Below, piece after piece: positions 24,210 to 36,697 of a stretch of 64,000 bases of DNA. The DNA is taken from positions 1,067,786 to 1,131,785 of the forward strand of contig RPFO01000034.1 in assembly GCA_009746045.1 (NCBI GenBank), written 5' to 3'. The notes below the pieces were generated by a model. It was given only the letters and a program-made list of their open reading frames with translations. It made no database searches and was not told where the DNA came from. The position numbers were made by a program, and so were the translations under genes. Positions within the stretch are counted from its first letter, which is position 1, and each line of letters starts with the position of its first letter. This stretch comes from Mesostigma viride (taxonomy: Eukaryota > Streptophyta > Mesostigmatophyceae > Mesostigmatales > Mesostigmataceae).

Positions 24210-27200
24210 GACACCGCCTTTTGGTAGACCTTGCATGACACATAAAAAACCGTGGTTTGCAATCACTGTTAAAACTTGTTGTGCTGATGATGCATAATGG
24301 TAAGCCACGGAGGCGAAACACTTGTACACTAATTGCTTGGATAATCAAGATGTGTGCAGAGCTGTGGGTGTCCATACCGGCTCTTTACAGGTGTCCATAC
24401 CACCTCTTTTGTTTTGGAATTTTGGCACAGTATCGAGAAAGAGGTAATTCCAAAGTTTGCCAATGACTGCATGGTCTCGGAGCTAAACCAAGAGTTGTGT
24501 GTACGACCCTCATTTGTCGTGGCATGATCCACGTAGGGTCTGAGTACAAGGCTAACCAGGACAGTCATAATGCGTACACTCTATGCTCCTAGTACTTGTT
24601 GATATTGACATATTCTCCAGATTTCTGGCCTGCGCCGGTAGTCGCTTTGATATTGCATTCATTATGCTCACGTGATGCATGTCACGATAATATTATACTG
24701 TCTAACGTATTAGTTGCATTGAATTGAAGCGTTACTCCGTTGGGAGATCACGTAACACATGTCCGGTAGTCTGTAATATTAAGGCAGATGGTGCGCAAGG
24801 ATAGATGGCAAGTAGTGATGAAGGAGACCACCCCCAAGTCTGTGGGGGCTCCGCGTGTGACCAAGTATGGCATTCATAGCGATTCGGGCCGCGGTGCCCA
24901 CACCCCTGTAACTAGGACCTAGATAGCTTATACCATCCATTCCATCCCATGTTCCCCTCCCACTGAGGACTTATGCTCACGTGACGCAGTCACGTGTCTA
25001 TTAATTAATTAATTAATGTCCGGTAGGGGCACCTCGGGTAACCCGCTACGGTCGGCACAGTGCCACCGGCCGCGGGGCCCACAATCCTGCTACCCGTGCT
25101 TAGATAGTTTCTTTCGCATGTCATCCATTCCCTTCATGAGGATACTGCTCACGCAGTCACGTGGTATTAATTAATTAATTAAATGTCCGTGAGAGGGGGT
25201 ACATGGTCTATAAGCGTGCTAAGCAACAACCTGCAAATGATGTAAACTTAATAATGCTCACGTGATGTTTGTTAATTATAATATTGATAATTGTCTCTTG
25301 TTCACGTGGTGCAGTCACGTTCTTATCGCACGCAATTGATAGCACTGTTACGAGTTAACCCACCTCTATGTGAGAACCTGTACGTCTCCACCGTTGGCAC
25401 TCGAATGGTACCTATCACCACTAAAGATGATTTAGAGGAATCGTTCGCGACAGCTAGATTGCAATGAAGCTTGATACATGTTCAGCTGCAATAAAACACA
25501 TTTCCCAATTAACACAAGCAACAGCTATTGTGTGGGTCGACAACAACCAACTAACTATGAGCCCAACTCGAACGTATCGACGTTGGCTAGACTGCCATTA
25601 TTGTTCTCACGACAGACCATACATTGAGGTGCTCACAGAACGCTGGCACCAAGGGCAGAGGACATACAGGTAAAAACCATGACATGAGTAGGAACGGGCA
25701 TGGCATGACTAGGAACGTGTACAGCATGACTAGGAACGGGTATGGCATGACTAGGAAGTAGGAACAGGTATGGCATGACTAGGAAAGAGCATGGCATGAC
25801 TAGGAACGGGCATGGCATGACTAGGAACGGGTGTGGCATGACTAGGAACGTGTACAACATGACTAGGAACGGGTATGGCATGACTAGGAATGAGTATGTC
25901 ATGACTCGGAACGGGTATGGCATGACTCGGAACGACCATGGCATGACTAGGAACGGGTACAGCATGACTAGGAACGGGTATGGCATGACTAGGAATGAGT
26001 ATGTCATGACTCGGAACGGGTATGGCATGACTCGGAACGACCATGGCATGACTAGGAACGGGTATGGCATGACTAGGAACGGGTGTGGCATGACTAGGAG
26101 CGTGTACAGCATGACTAGGAACGGGTATGGCATGACTAGGAACGGGTATGGCATGACTAGGAACGGGTATGGCATGACTAGGAACGGGCATGGCATGACT
26201 AGGAACGGGTGTGGCATGACTAGGAACGGGCATGGCATGACTAGGAACGGCCATGGCATGACTAGGAACGGGCATGGCATGACTAGGAACGGGTATGGCA
26301 TGACTAGGAACGGGTATGGCATGACTAGGAACGGGTATGGCATGACTAGGAACGGGCATGGCATGACTAGTAACGAGTATGGCATGACTAGGAACGGGCA
26401 TGGCATGACTAGGAACGGGTATGGCATGACTCGGAACGACCATGGCATGACTAGGAACGGCCATGGCATGACTAGGAACGGGTATGGCATGACGTGGCCC
26501 ACGCGCATGTGCGCCCATAATGGCCCCCATGGATGATGCTTTCAGTATTTAGCCGCGCCCAGCCTACAATGGGACCTCCCATGGATGATGCATTAAGAAT
26601 TTAGCCATGCGATGCCTATGCAGGGAGTTACTCTCTGCTGAGATGCCATGTGTACACCAGCTATAGCCTAGCCACATACCCTCCACCCCATATGTCATGC
26701 AGGCCTTCTAGGCCCTCTCCTCAAGCCCCCCCCTGGGTGCCTGTGCTTGTTAAGGAGGCATGAACCATCATGGCGGTGCAGGTGCACCTTGTGCACCCAG
26801 AGCAGGTGACAGTTGTACATCCTCCACCTGCAGGTTGTAGCCCTGATTGTATTACAAACCCATAGATGCCCTTTTCTCAGGGCTATGTGTTACATATGCT
26901 CCCAACGGAGCTATCATTTTAATTAATTAATTAATTAATGGCATGACTAGGAACGGGAGTGACATGACTAGGAACGACCATGGCATGACTCGGAACGACC
27001 ATGGCATGACTAGGAAGGAGCATGGCATGACTAGGAACGGGTATGGCGGCCAAGCACGTGGGCGGGTTCGTGCTATTCGTACCGTTGATGCTGAAGAGTC
27101 ACAGGTATCGTTGGAACGGAACGGTCCAGGGGTCGCAGGCGGTTCTTCCCGGGACTGATCTTCCAGCGCTGCAAGAAAATCACGAACATGTCCCTGGTTG

Positions 27201-27952
27201 GGTAAAGAAAGCAGGCAAACCCCGACCGGCCGACCGCGTCCCCACCGTGCATGTACCTTGGTAAGACGTACGTAAGGTTCTGTGGGCTGAACTGACCGCG
27301 CTTCAAGAATATGACGATTTGAAGCCACTATGAAGGTATATGCAAACCATGTCGGCGTCATCCGCTCGACCCCTCTTACTCAGATATAGTTGGATATGCA
27401 GCATAAAAAGCAACGGGGAGAAATTGTCAATGACTATGATCCCCCAACTGTGGGTGTTAGGAAATAGAAAAAGCATGGCAGGCATAGCTTGCGTGCAACA
27501 TTGGGGGTCGGAAATTCTAGTCGGGGGGGTCAGTGGACTCCAACGTGGACTCGAGACTCAGATTGATTGATTATTGAGGGTAAACTGCACGACTACAGGC
27601 TCTTTGCGCGCGCCACATGTTAAGTAATCATGCCATCAGCTGCCATTTTGAACGCATCATAAGGAAACCCGTCGGGTTAAAAACTAAGATCTAAACGGCC
27701 ATCACCACTCGCATCGACGACGAAATTCGGCCAAGTCCAAAGGCAGCCGATACGATTTACGTCGTTTGCAGTTTTACGCGCCAGCCTTGCGCACGCTGCC
27801 GCGCCGCGCCCAGCCACGATGCACTCCCAGCCTTGCGCACTCCCAGCCTCGCGCACTCCCCAGCCTTGCGCACGCCAGCCTTGCGCACGCTGCGCCGCGC
27901 CCAGCCTTGTGCATCGTCTGAAGAAATCAGTGTCTGATGTTTACAAAAACTC
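24210..27952. repeat. Right inverted arm of the foldback element
   Basis: Reverse complement of 19604-23345, including the mirrored 21-bp arrays (25684-26495 and 26940-27046) and retroelement ends. Confidence 0.95.
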
Positions 27953-27962
27953 AAAATGAAAC
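27953..27962. repeat. Right target-site duplication of foldback element
   Basis: AAAATGAAAC, identical to 19594-19603. Confidence 0.9.
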
Positions 27963-28431
27963 AGCGGGAATCTCCGCCCAATATGACTCGCGGCACCGGG
28001 CTTTCGCGCGCGTCCACGTGTCATTCACTCTCTGCTCATGCACATCTTCTGCTGACATCTCTGGCGATGCAGACGACTCGGGCCTCGCCTGTTGGCTGTT
28101 AGCAACTGCAGCTGTGACAGGATCACGACGCCTGCTGGCCACGTGGGGAACTGGGGATCCATGTCGCATCGGGGACCGCCCGTTCACTCGACCGTTCACT
28201 ATCATCATCCGAGCCACGCGATAGGCCAGGGTGCGAGCCCCCGGCCATTCTCCACTGCGAACTTTCGTAACCGGTTCAGCTGAATTGGCAGGCTCGCTCG
28301 CACTAGGTAGCCTGACCTTCGGCCTCTCTCGTAATGGCTCGGTAAAATAAATCTCTTTGCCTCGCCCCAACAGCAAACCCTACCTCTAATAATCGGCGTG
28401 CTGGGCCGGATAATCATCGAACTTGGCAATT

Positions 28432-31400
28432 ATGGCCGCCATATCTGCGGCAGCCGTGAATGTGGCAGTATGCGCTCGTATAGATTTAATATCGACTCCC
28501 GCTAGGTCCCGCAATGTGCATCATGGAAGCTGGAGGGCCAGTTCCATCCGTCGCCTGGGAGAGTCCGCGAGATTGGGAAGCCGGAACACCGGCAGCATGC
28601 CCCTCGTCGCCGCCGCTTCTTCAGCCGGGGAGGCTATGGGGATTACGGAAAACGAAAAGGCTAGGCTGAATTCTCTTGGTGGCGTGATGACTGATGAGAC
28701 GGTTCCCGAAGGACACCAGGTATAATGAGAACCCCGGGGTTGCGCCTGCTCATGACAATTTTTAGGGGGCGACGTCTGCCCTGTTCGGTGGTCGAAAAGT
28801 CACAAGTGACGTGTTTATATGCCGAAGAGCTCCGTGATCAATACTTTTGGCGATCCTTAGCGTACTAGCCTGTCTATTAATCGTACTAGCGCACTGGCAC
28901 TGTGGCAACCTGCGTTCATTTCATTTCCACAAGAGACATAACCTTGATTTCCTTGATGCCCTGGTTTGAGCACGGATAGGAGAACGTTTAACACCTTCGC
29001 ACCCTACCCCACCCAGACATCGAAGCGAAGTCATATGTAGCCGCTGCTATTGTACAGACTGAAGTATGTGTTGGCATGGTGACAACCCCTAGCAAGGCCG
29101 CGGTGGTCTTCAAGACTAGCCGAAAATGCGTAGAGTTGGCGTGGAGCTACCGAGGTAAAAGTCCTGTTCTTTACAGGATCGTGTCAAGTCCGCACAGCTG
29201 GCTTACCTATCCACTCGACAGCCGGACACGCATGTCGGGCTACAATATTACAGCTAGAATATCTAGGGCTCCCTGGTGCATCGAGTCCTGAAGACCCAAG
29301 TAAGAATGTGTATCATCACCCCCTTGCCCCGTTATCCCAAGCCTCGTTTTTCCACGTTTCTCCTCTCGCATGGTGGTTTTTGGTGTCGCAGTGCCTCTAC
29401 ACTCACATCTTTTGGTGGGCTCAGGGCTAGGGGTTTACTTCTCACGCAGGATTTTTGTTGCACAACATGCCCCTGCGTCCGTCTGCACTCCCATGCCTCA
29501 TTCGGGAGACGCACACTAACCTTCCCATCCCAGAGCGTGCGTGGCTCCCTGTTTGGGTTGAGTGCTTCATCTACCATCTACACTTGTTTGCCCCATCCAG
29601 AAACGCAAACAGGGGATGCCGTGCGAGGTGGTTTATTTGCACCCCCGCACCTCATGGTTAGCTAGCAGAACTGCTTTCCCTATCCCAGGGCCGGGGCAGT
29701 TCCTGTCTATGAGGGGATGCTTCATCTTCACAGCTTACATTAACTGCCCCAATGCCATCTGCAACCCCACCCTGCATTTCAGTCATAAAGTTTAAGTCTA
29801 ATTGATACAGTATTTTCCCCATCCCATAACAAACTCTCCCATCACAAACTATAAAACAACTTCCTCGTTCCCGTGCCGCGCACGGTGTCCGGCTTTCGGT
29901 ATCTCACCTCACCGTCGCGATGTCATCTCATGTCACACATGGCACGATACCCTCCCCCACCGGTACCACAATGTCAACGGTACCCTCCGCTCGCAGGGCC
30001 TGCACGGCTTTTTGTACGGTGAGGGCGGCGCGGAGGATGCCCACGGCAACAGCAAGACCTACGTTGTGCGGCCGGGCGAGGACGACGGGGCGAACATCCT
30101 GCCGCTGGAGGCATGGGTGAACGCGCGCACGGGCGAGCGACCTGCGGGCGTCTATGCGGTCTACGCCAAGGACGGCAGCCTCCAGCACGTGGGCTACTCT
30201 CGCTCGGTGGTGGCGTCCCTGCGGCAGCACCTGGTGGGTGGTGGGCCTGACTTGGGCATGCAAAGAAAGAAAAGAATACAGTAATATAGTAGCAATAGAA
30301 AAGGTATGTTTGTGCCCGCTGCATATGCGTGAGTGTATTTGTATTTGTGCTTGTATTTGTGTTTGTATTTGTGTTTGTGTTTGTGTTTGTGTTTGTGTTT
30401 GTGTTTGTGTTTGTGTTTGTGTTTGTGTTTGTGTTTGTGTTTGTGTTTGTGTTTGTTTTTGTGTTTGTGTTTGTGCTCGCTAAGCTGCTCTCCTCCCCTG
30501 CTCGTCTCCCCCTCCTCCCCTCCTGGTCCCTTACTCTAGCGTTCAACCCTCCAAAACCTATTATCATCTATTGTCATCTATTATCATTTTATCTAATCCT
30601 TTGTCATTTTATGATTGCTCTCCCATCGCTCGCCCATCGCAGGACGCACTGGGCGCGACCACGTGCGCTTCCGTGCGCGTCAAAGTGATCACCGACGCCT
30701 CGCTCATCACGCGCGCAAGGCTGGAAGCCGAGGTGGACCAGTGGGTGCAGCGGCTGGGCAACGGGGTGGTGCCACCTGGCAATGGACCGCAGGCGCACCT
30801 GTGGGGCCGCAAGCAGGCCACGCCGAGCGCCATGTCACCCGAGGAGCTGCGCGAGTACGAGGAGAAGAAACTCAAGCTGCGCAAGGCCATGGGTGAGGAA
30901 ACAGGACAACTAGCTTTTATATATCAAGGTAGTCATCGAATGGGTACATGGAGAAGAAGCTCAAGCTGCGCATGGCCATGGGTGAGGAAACAGGACTAGT
31001 AGCTTTTATATATCAAGGTAGTCATCGAATGGGTACAAGGAGAAGAAGCTCAAGCTGCGCGTGGCCATGGGTGAGGAAACAGGACTAGTAGCTTTTATAT
31101 ATCAAGGTAGTCATCGAATGGGTACAAGGAGAAGAAGCTCAAGCTGCGCATGGGCATGGGTGAGGAAACAGGACTACTAGCTTTTATACATCAAGGTAGT
31201 CATTGAATGGGTACAAGGAGAAGAAGCTCAAGCTGCGCATGGCCATGGGTGAGGAAACAGGACTAGTAGCTTTTATATATCAAGGTAGTCATCGAATGGG
31301 TACAAGGAGAAGAAGCTCAAGCTGCGCATGGGCATGGGTGAGGAAACAGGACTAGAAGCTTTTATACATCAAGGTAGTCATCGAATGGGTACAAGGAGAA

Positions 31401-34400
31401 GAAGCTCAAGCTGCGCGTGGCCATGGGTGAGGAAACAGGACTAGAAGCTTTTATATATCAAGGTAGTCATCGAATGGGTACAAGGAGAAGAAGCTCAAGC
31501 TGCGCATGGGCATGGGTGAGGAAACAGGACTAGAAGCTTTTATACATCAAGGTAGTCATCGAATGGGTACAAGGAGAAGAAGCTCAAGCTGCGCGTGGCC
31601 ATGGGTGAGGAAACAGGACTAGAAGCTTTTATATATCAAGGTAGTCATCGAATGGGTACAAGGAGAAGAAGCTCAAGCTGCGCGTGGCCATGGGTGAGGA
31701 AACAGGACTAGAAGCTTTTATATATCAAGGTAGTCATCGAATGGGTACAAGGAGAAGAAGCTCAAGCTGCGCATGGGCATGGGTGAGGAAACAGGACTAG
31801 AAGCTTTTATACATCAAGGTAGTCATCGAATGGGTACAAGGAGAAGAAGCTCAAGCTGCGCATGGCCATGGGTGAGAAGATGTACTCATCTGTATCGCGG
31901 TGCTTTGCTTGGTCAAGCCGCCTCTTCCTGTGGGGCTTTCTCTACCCGCGCGCGCAGGCAAGAACATGGACAATGCTAGTGCGCGCGCTCGCGCTAGGCC
32001 GTTCTGGGTGTCTGCCCTGTGCATCTGTCCTGTGTGCTTGGCTCCCTTCTGCTCCCATGTACATGCGAGAACCTGCGCGATTCTAGTGTGCACACTTGCG
32101 TTGCGTTCGTGATCGCCTGATGTTTGCCCTGTGCATCTGCCCTGCCCGGTGCATTGGATCTCCTTTTCCTCGCATGCGCGGGCGAGAGCCTGTACGATGT
32201 GCACATCCATATTCACGTCACGATGTCCTTCGTGCATGTGTGCCTCCACGTCATGCACTCGGTTCTCCTCGTTGCGCGCAGGCGAGAACCTGTACGATGA
32301 CGTGCAAGGGGAGACGCCGGACGCCAAGACGCGCCGGCTGAGGCTTCTGCAGGCCGTGGAAGGTGGGTTCGGGGGGCTTTCTATGTTGTTTATTTCAGCA
32401 TGCCTTCGTAATAAGGTGTGCACCTCCAAGTTTACTAGGACACGGGCCACCGCCCCTCGTTGGAAGGCGCATGGCGGTGGCAGTATGCAGCCTTTGTAGG
32501 GTGTGAGGTGTCTTACATTGCAGCACTCATGCCAGAATCTGTTTTCTTGGGTTGGCCATCGTCATGTTAGCTAGAGAAAAAGTTGCCGAAAGTTAATGAG
32601 ATCGCCCATGGTGCACCACCTGACACCCCCCCCCTTTGTTGGGCGCTATGATCGGTGACGGGTCTGGACTCATGTATTGCTGGGCCACCCGCCACATTCC
32701 ACCAACACTGGCTTGTTGGCCAACCTCCTAGGTACCATGATGATGTATAGTGTACTATGATGCTGCAACGCTGCCTGTATGAACGGGGACAGGCGATGAC
32801 TGGAGCGCAGTCATCAACGAACAAACGCAGGCCACCATCGGGGGTGCCCCGGCCAGCCCCGCCGCCTCTGGCCCGGTCGCCGTGGCGGGCCCCCCCTCGG
32901 AGCAGATCGTGAGCCCCTTTGCGCGGCCGGGCGCACCGGACATGAACGTGCCCGGGGGCGCCCCCTCGGCGGCGCCTCGTCCGATGAACAAGGAGACCGT
33001 GGACCGCGCGTTGGAGGTGAGGATGGGATAGAATTGATTATGTTCACGGCTGCTACTAATAGCGTGTTGCTAGTATAGGGGCATGTGTGAAGAAAAAGGA
33101 TGGAGGCGGTAGACCGCGAGCTGCAGTTGAGGGTTGAATCTATTCAATGTTGCTTGTAGTAGCGTTTTGCTAGTGCTGGGGGCATGTGTGAGGAATGAGG
33201 ATCGACCCGGTGGACCACGCGCTCAAGGTGAGGGGGTGGACATGTTCAGTGTGATTACGACTTGTATGTCGCCAGTAATTGTGGCATAAAGGCGGGCGAC
33301 CACGCGCTCGAGGTGAGGGGGTGGATATTTTGTAAATGTGCTACCGTCAGCATAACACTAGTAGTACGCGGGGGGCGTGTGTGCTGGAATGGGAGACGGT
33401 CCCGCCGCTGTCGACGTTAGAGGGTATATATCTGTTGCGCCTATTTCTATCTTTCCTAGTTAAGGTAGTAATGTAGGTTGTGCATGCGTGGATGATGCCG
33501 TTTGGGCTGACGGAAGGGGTGGAAGAAGGCGCGGTGGGGGGCGGCACTGGAGGAGAGGCAGAAGCATCTCAGGGGCGTGGAACCTCTTAGGGCGTATCGG
33601 TCGCCCATTGTTCGCCCGACACTAACGACACTCCTACCGTGTCATGCTGCCACCTGGCGTGCCTCGACTGCGTCATGGCCAAACACCTGCAGGAGGTGCG
33701 CCCCTTCTTGATCGCGGACGGCGGCAACGTGGAGGTGGTGGGCGTGGAGAGCGGAATCATCGCGCTGCGCCTCAACGGTGAGGGCGTGTGCCGCAAGTGG
33801 ACCATGGGCGCTGCAATTAGGCCCCGCCTACAAGCAATGAGTGCCCCACAATCTATTGAGTCTTGATAGCTCTGCGTAAATCGCATGGTGAGAGCGCGAT
33901 TAATTTTTTTTTAACGTAGACTGCACCACGTGAGCACAAGTCTACGTGAGCACGCAATGGCCAGTGCCTGGTGGCCAGTTTGTTTGATGTCGAGCGTGGG
34001 TTTTCGCACGAGCTCTGCCATGGGATGTGATAGCCAGCTTGCCTGTAACAGGAAACAGGTGCATTGGTGCTTTGAAGAACGTTTGTGCCCCATCGGGTGA
34101 CCTACTGCCTGCTGGGTCGTGACCATGGGGTGGGGTGGGGTGGGGGGATCTGCAGGTTTGCTTGTACCTGTTGGCGAGACGGTGTCTGCTGTGGAGGGGC
34201 TGGGCTTTGGACAGGGGATCTTGGTGGGCCATTCAACTACTTGGACTGCGTGGATTTGGCTGTGTACTCACAAGTACGGAGATGTGGGCCTGGGTAGGAG
34301 GGGGCTGCTTTGGGGGAGAGGTTCGGGGATCGCTGCCCTGATCTGTGCTTGCGATTACTGTATGGTGGCTGGAGTGTCGTGGCTTGTTTGCTTTTGCTGC

Positions 34401-35764
34401 CTTGTGGTGTGGCCGATCGCATTGCATTGTTCTGTGGGAAATAGATGCACCAAGCAGTAATCGCCGTGTAGTGTGCTGTTTGATTACACTCCCTCGTGGA
34501 CGTTTCTCCCGCAGGCGCGTGCGGCACCTGCCCATCATCGACGGCAACGATGAAGATGGGCATTGAGCGCAGCCTGCGTGCGGCCTTTGGTGACCAGCTC
34601 AAGGAGGTGGTGCAGGTGGACAAGGCCGAGACTGGCGCGACCGTGGAGGTGCGTTGAGCAGGTTTTTACTACCTGTCGACCAACGGATGGCTATCACGTC
34701 GATGCAAGTTAAAGACGCAAGGGCGAAAGCGGCGCGACTGTTCGGGGGGGTGGGGGTGGGGGGGGCGGACATGGCATAAACTACTGGTGTTGGGTAGTCT
34801 CCTTGATACTAGTGTTGGGTAGTATTTTACTAGGGCTAGCTAGTGGAGAGACCATGATAAGGCCGAGGTGGGCACAACGCGAGGGGGGGGCATTGTCTGT
34901 GGCTGTGATTAGCAAATCGATCGCAGCGGCAGGACTTATTCCTTTGGTTGTGACTGTGGTTGAGATAAACAGTGGCCCCAGTCCTCTAGGCCTGCTATGG
35001 CTTTCCTGGTGACGATGCAAGCGATCTGGACAGGGATGTGGTTATGTCTGTGTTTTTCTTGCCATGCAGAGAGGCTGCGCTTACGCTGGGGGGGATGCTC
35101 CCCACTAGGTCCTTGTATAGTTTGCCTTTTCTTTTGGCCATGGTGAGCATGTGATCTTCTATCGATAGGTGAATGAGGCGAATAGTTACAGGAATACACC
35201 GTGTACTACGCATTGTAGTAAGGTTTAGCCAGCGACCTTCCATCACGATGTGATGTTCATGAGGATGCTGTGCACCATGGCCTCCCCACCCCGTGCATGT
35301 AGCAGGGTTATCACCGGCCACAAAGTGAATCCATGGCCGGCTGGAAAGAATCTGCCTTGATTTGGATTCGTATGTTTTTTACCTGCTTATGCGTGCCTGT
35401 GATTCCAACTTGAGCGTACATGGCAAAGTCTTGCATCATCATCTAGGCATGCTCGTGTTTATGGTTGTGTTTTTAGCTAGCATGCATGAACTAATGCATG
35501 ACATTTTTGCTCCGATTTCGCTTGCCTTCACCATGTCGACCGGCGCCTGACCGTATTGACATGTGACGACAGTCGGTAAACGCTCACCTGGACATGTTGC
35601 GACCAGCCATCGTGGCATATGGTGGCAAAGTGGAGGTCCTTAGTGTAGATGCCATTCGCGGAACTTGTGAAATCCGTTTTGAAGGACCACCTCCCATTGG
35701 GATGGGCATTCGCGCAGCTGTGAAGGACAAGTTCCCCGAGCTTAGAAAGATTGAGTTGCTGTAA
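28432..35764 (+). CDS. GIY-YIG-like / Nfu / Nfu fusion, plastid-type Fe-S scaffold, eight exons
   Basis: Exons: 28432-28719, 29997-30233, 30643-30892, 32282-32362, 32793-33016, 33693-33777, 34515-34648, 35573-35764. All are GT-AG with matching phases; 1491 nt, 496 aa. The N-terminus (residues 1-70, Ala/Ser/Arg-rich) looks like a plastid transit peptide. Residues about 97-240 hold GLHGFLYGEGGAEDAHG, GVYAVYAKDGSLQHVGYS (about 147-164) and GNGVVPPGNG, like the GIY-YIG-type domain of plant glutaredoxin GRXS16. A charged linker follows. The Nfu domain (about 352-433) has EVRPFLIADGGNVEVV and the cluster-binding CGTC (about 391-394) in GTCPSSTATMKMGIERSLR. A second Nfu domain (434-496, LRPAIVAYGGKVEVLS ... 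GPPPIGMGIRAAVKDKF) lacks the CxxC, as in plastid NFU1-3. Likely role: transfer of Fe-S clusters in the plastid stroma. The start ATG fits the transit peptide; no promoter motif was recognised. Confidence 0.93.
30334..30476. repeat. (GTTTGT)n array in Nfu-gene intron 2
   Basis: About 23 hexamer units in the intron 30234-30642. Confidence 0.95.
30861..31876. repeat. 89-bp minisatellite made from an exon end and its splice donor
   Basis: Twelve units start at 30861 and then every 89 bp to 31840, with no length change. The first unit is the real end of exon 3 (EEKKLKLRKAMG) plus the first bases of the intron. Each later unit repeats that exon end and the donor ATGG|GTGAG. Units differ by a few substitutions (ATATATC/ATACATC, GCATGG/GCGTGG). 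89 is not a multiple of three. Confidence 0.97.
32998..33328. repeat. Decayed tandem copies of the exon 5 end and donor
   Basis: The end of exon 5 (GTGGACCGCGCG..GAG|GTGAGG, 32998-33022) recurs with changes at about 33107-33135, 33208-33238 and 33297-33328, each followed by intron-like sequence. The spacing is about 90-110 bp. Confidence 0.8.
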
Positions 35765-35912
35765 GGCATTTTTATCCATGAACAAGGTGTGTTTCGGATA
35801 CAGCTCACTGTGGCACCCTTGCAGCTGTGAAGTATGGTTAGGCGACTTAAGAAAAAAAAATGAGTGGCTGGAATGAAAGTATCGCAGAGCCTCTCTAACG
35901 CTAATGCGCATT

Positions 35913-36591
35913 AATTAATTAATTAAAAAGCACGTGACTGCGTCACGTGGGTGCCAATACAGAGTAAAGGAACCTTCAACCCTATATACACAACGAGGAG
36001 GGAGGGCGCCCTAGCTTCTCTCTCTGCCGCAAGTGGGCAGGCCACAGAGCGCTCTCTCCTCAGCATGGTGCCGGGGCGCAACATTGTGGGTGCATGCAAT
36101 ACAACCAGTGCAATACCATAGGTAGGCTGACGCATAGCTTATGCTACAAAGGTGAGCCGTACGTGGGCTCAAGACGTCGGCTAAGGCGCAAGCTGATGGC
36201 CACAAGGTGCCAGAGCTAATTGAAGGTACTATAACGCTGGGCGCTAATATCATTTCAAGTGCTGCAATGCCTAAGCTATCCCATAATCGATTGCCCCCAT
36301 CTAGAAAACTAGCTTGAGTGCTCTATCCCGGGGGAGCCCGGGGGGGCTTCCACAGTCTCTTGTTGACATAAAGGTCCCCGCCCCGCCAGTACACTTGGGG
36401 CTTCTCAGGGTTGGTCTTGTGGCGGATGTAGTCGGGCCACTGATCGCGGCGTTGCTGCTGCTGGGCTGGCGTCAGGTCGTCGTCAAGCAACCAGGAGGTG
36501 TTCAGCAACTTCTTCCGGCGAGAGAGGAACCGAACTCGGGCTGTGATGTCACTGAAGCTGAGGACCACTGGAGGGGGCCCAGCCTTGTCCC
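35913..36591 (-). pseudogene. ORF1 C-terminal fragment with 3' end
   Basis: Frame 36568-36323 reads DDDLTPAQQQQRRDQWPDY and VYWRGGDLYVNKRLW, the RRM-like end of ORF1. Downstream the 3' region ends with the palindrome CACGTGACTGCGTCACGTG (35931-35949) and a TTAA tail (about 35911-35926). The N-terminal two thirds are missing. Confidence 0.75.
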
Positions 36592-36654
36592 TTAATTAAT
36601 TAATTAATTAATTAATTAATTAATTAATTAATTAATTAATTAATTAATTAATTA
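36592..36654. repeat. (TTAA)n array
   Basis: About 16 units, directly next to the 3' end at 36655-36697, so it reads as an expanded tail of that minus-strand element. Confidence 0.95.
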
Positions 36655-36697
36655 GACTCGTGCTCCCGTTGGGGAGTCACGGAGCCGATGGATTAAT
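36655..36697 (-). repeat. Minimal retroelement 3' end
   Basis: On the minus strand, CTCCC-CAAC-GGGAG stem-loop (36663-36676 on +) followed by the (TTAA)n tail. Only about 40 bp of the element are present. Confidence 0.7.

Larger units (their letters stand above)
19604..27952. mobile_element. Giant foldback / Mutator-like element, 8349 bp
   Basis: Left arm 19604-23345 (3742 bp) is the reverse complement of right arm 24210-27952 (3743 bp); paired coordinates add to 47555 or 47556. Only two differences were noticed: a C6/G7 run (about 20027 versus 27533) and A versus G near 19824. The loop is 23346-24209 (864 bp). The outer ends read GAGTTTTTGTAAACATC and its complement, and a perfect 10-bp direct repeat flanks the whole. 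Long inverted arms built partly of tandem repeats recall foldback elements; a 10-bp duplication and a GAG start recall Mutator-like elements. No transposase frame was found, so it is non-autonomous. The arms hold nested retroelement ends at mirrored positions, so palindrome formation or homogenisation came after those insertions. Confidence 0.93.

Noticed and set aside
20510-26536. CRISPR-like array
   Set aside because: The 21-bp units are contiguous with no spacers, in a eukaryotic context.
19604-27952. Palindrome as an assembly or read artefact
   Set aside because: A hairpin artefact would not create a perfect 10-bp direct repeat outside both arms, nor a unique loop. It is still worth a read check.
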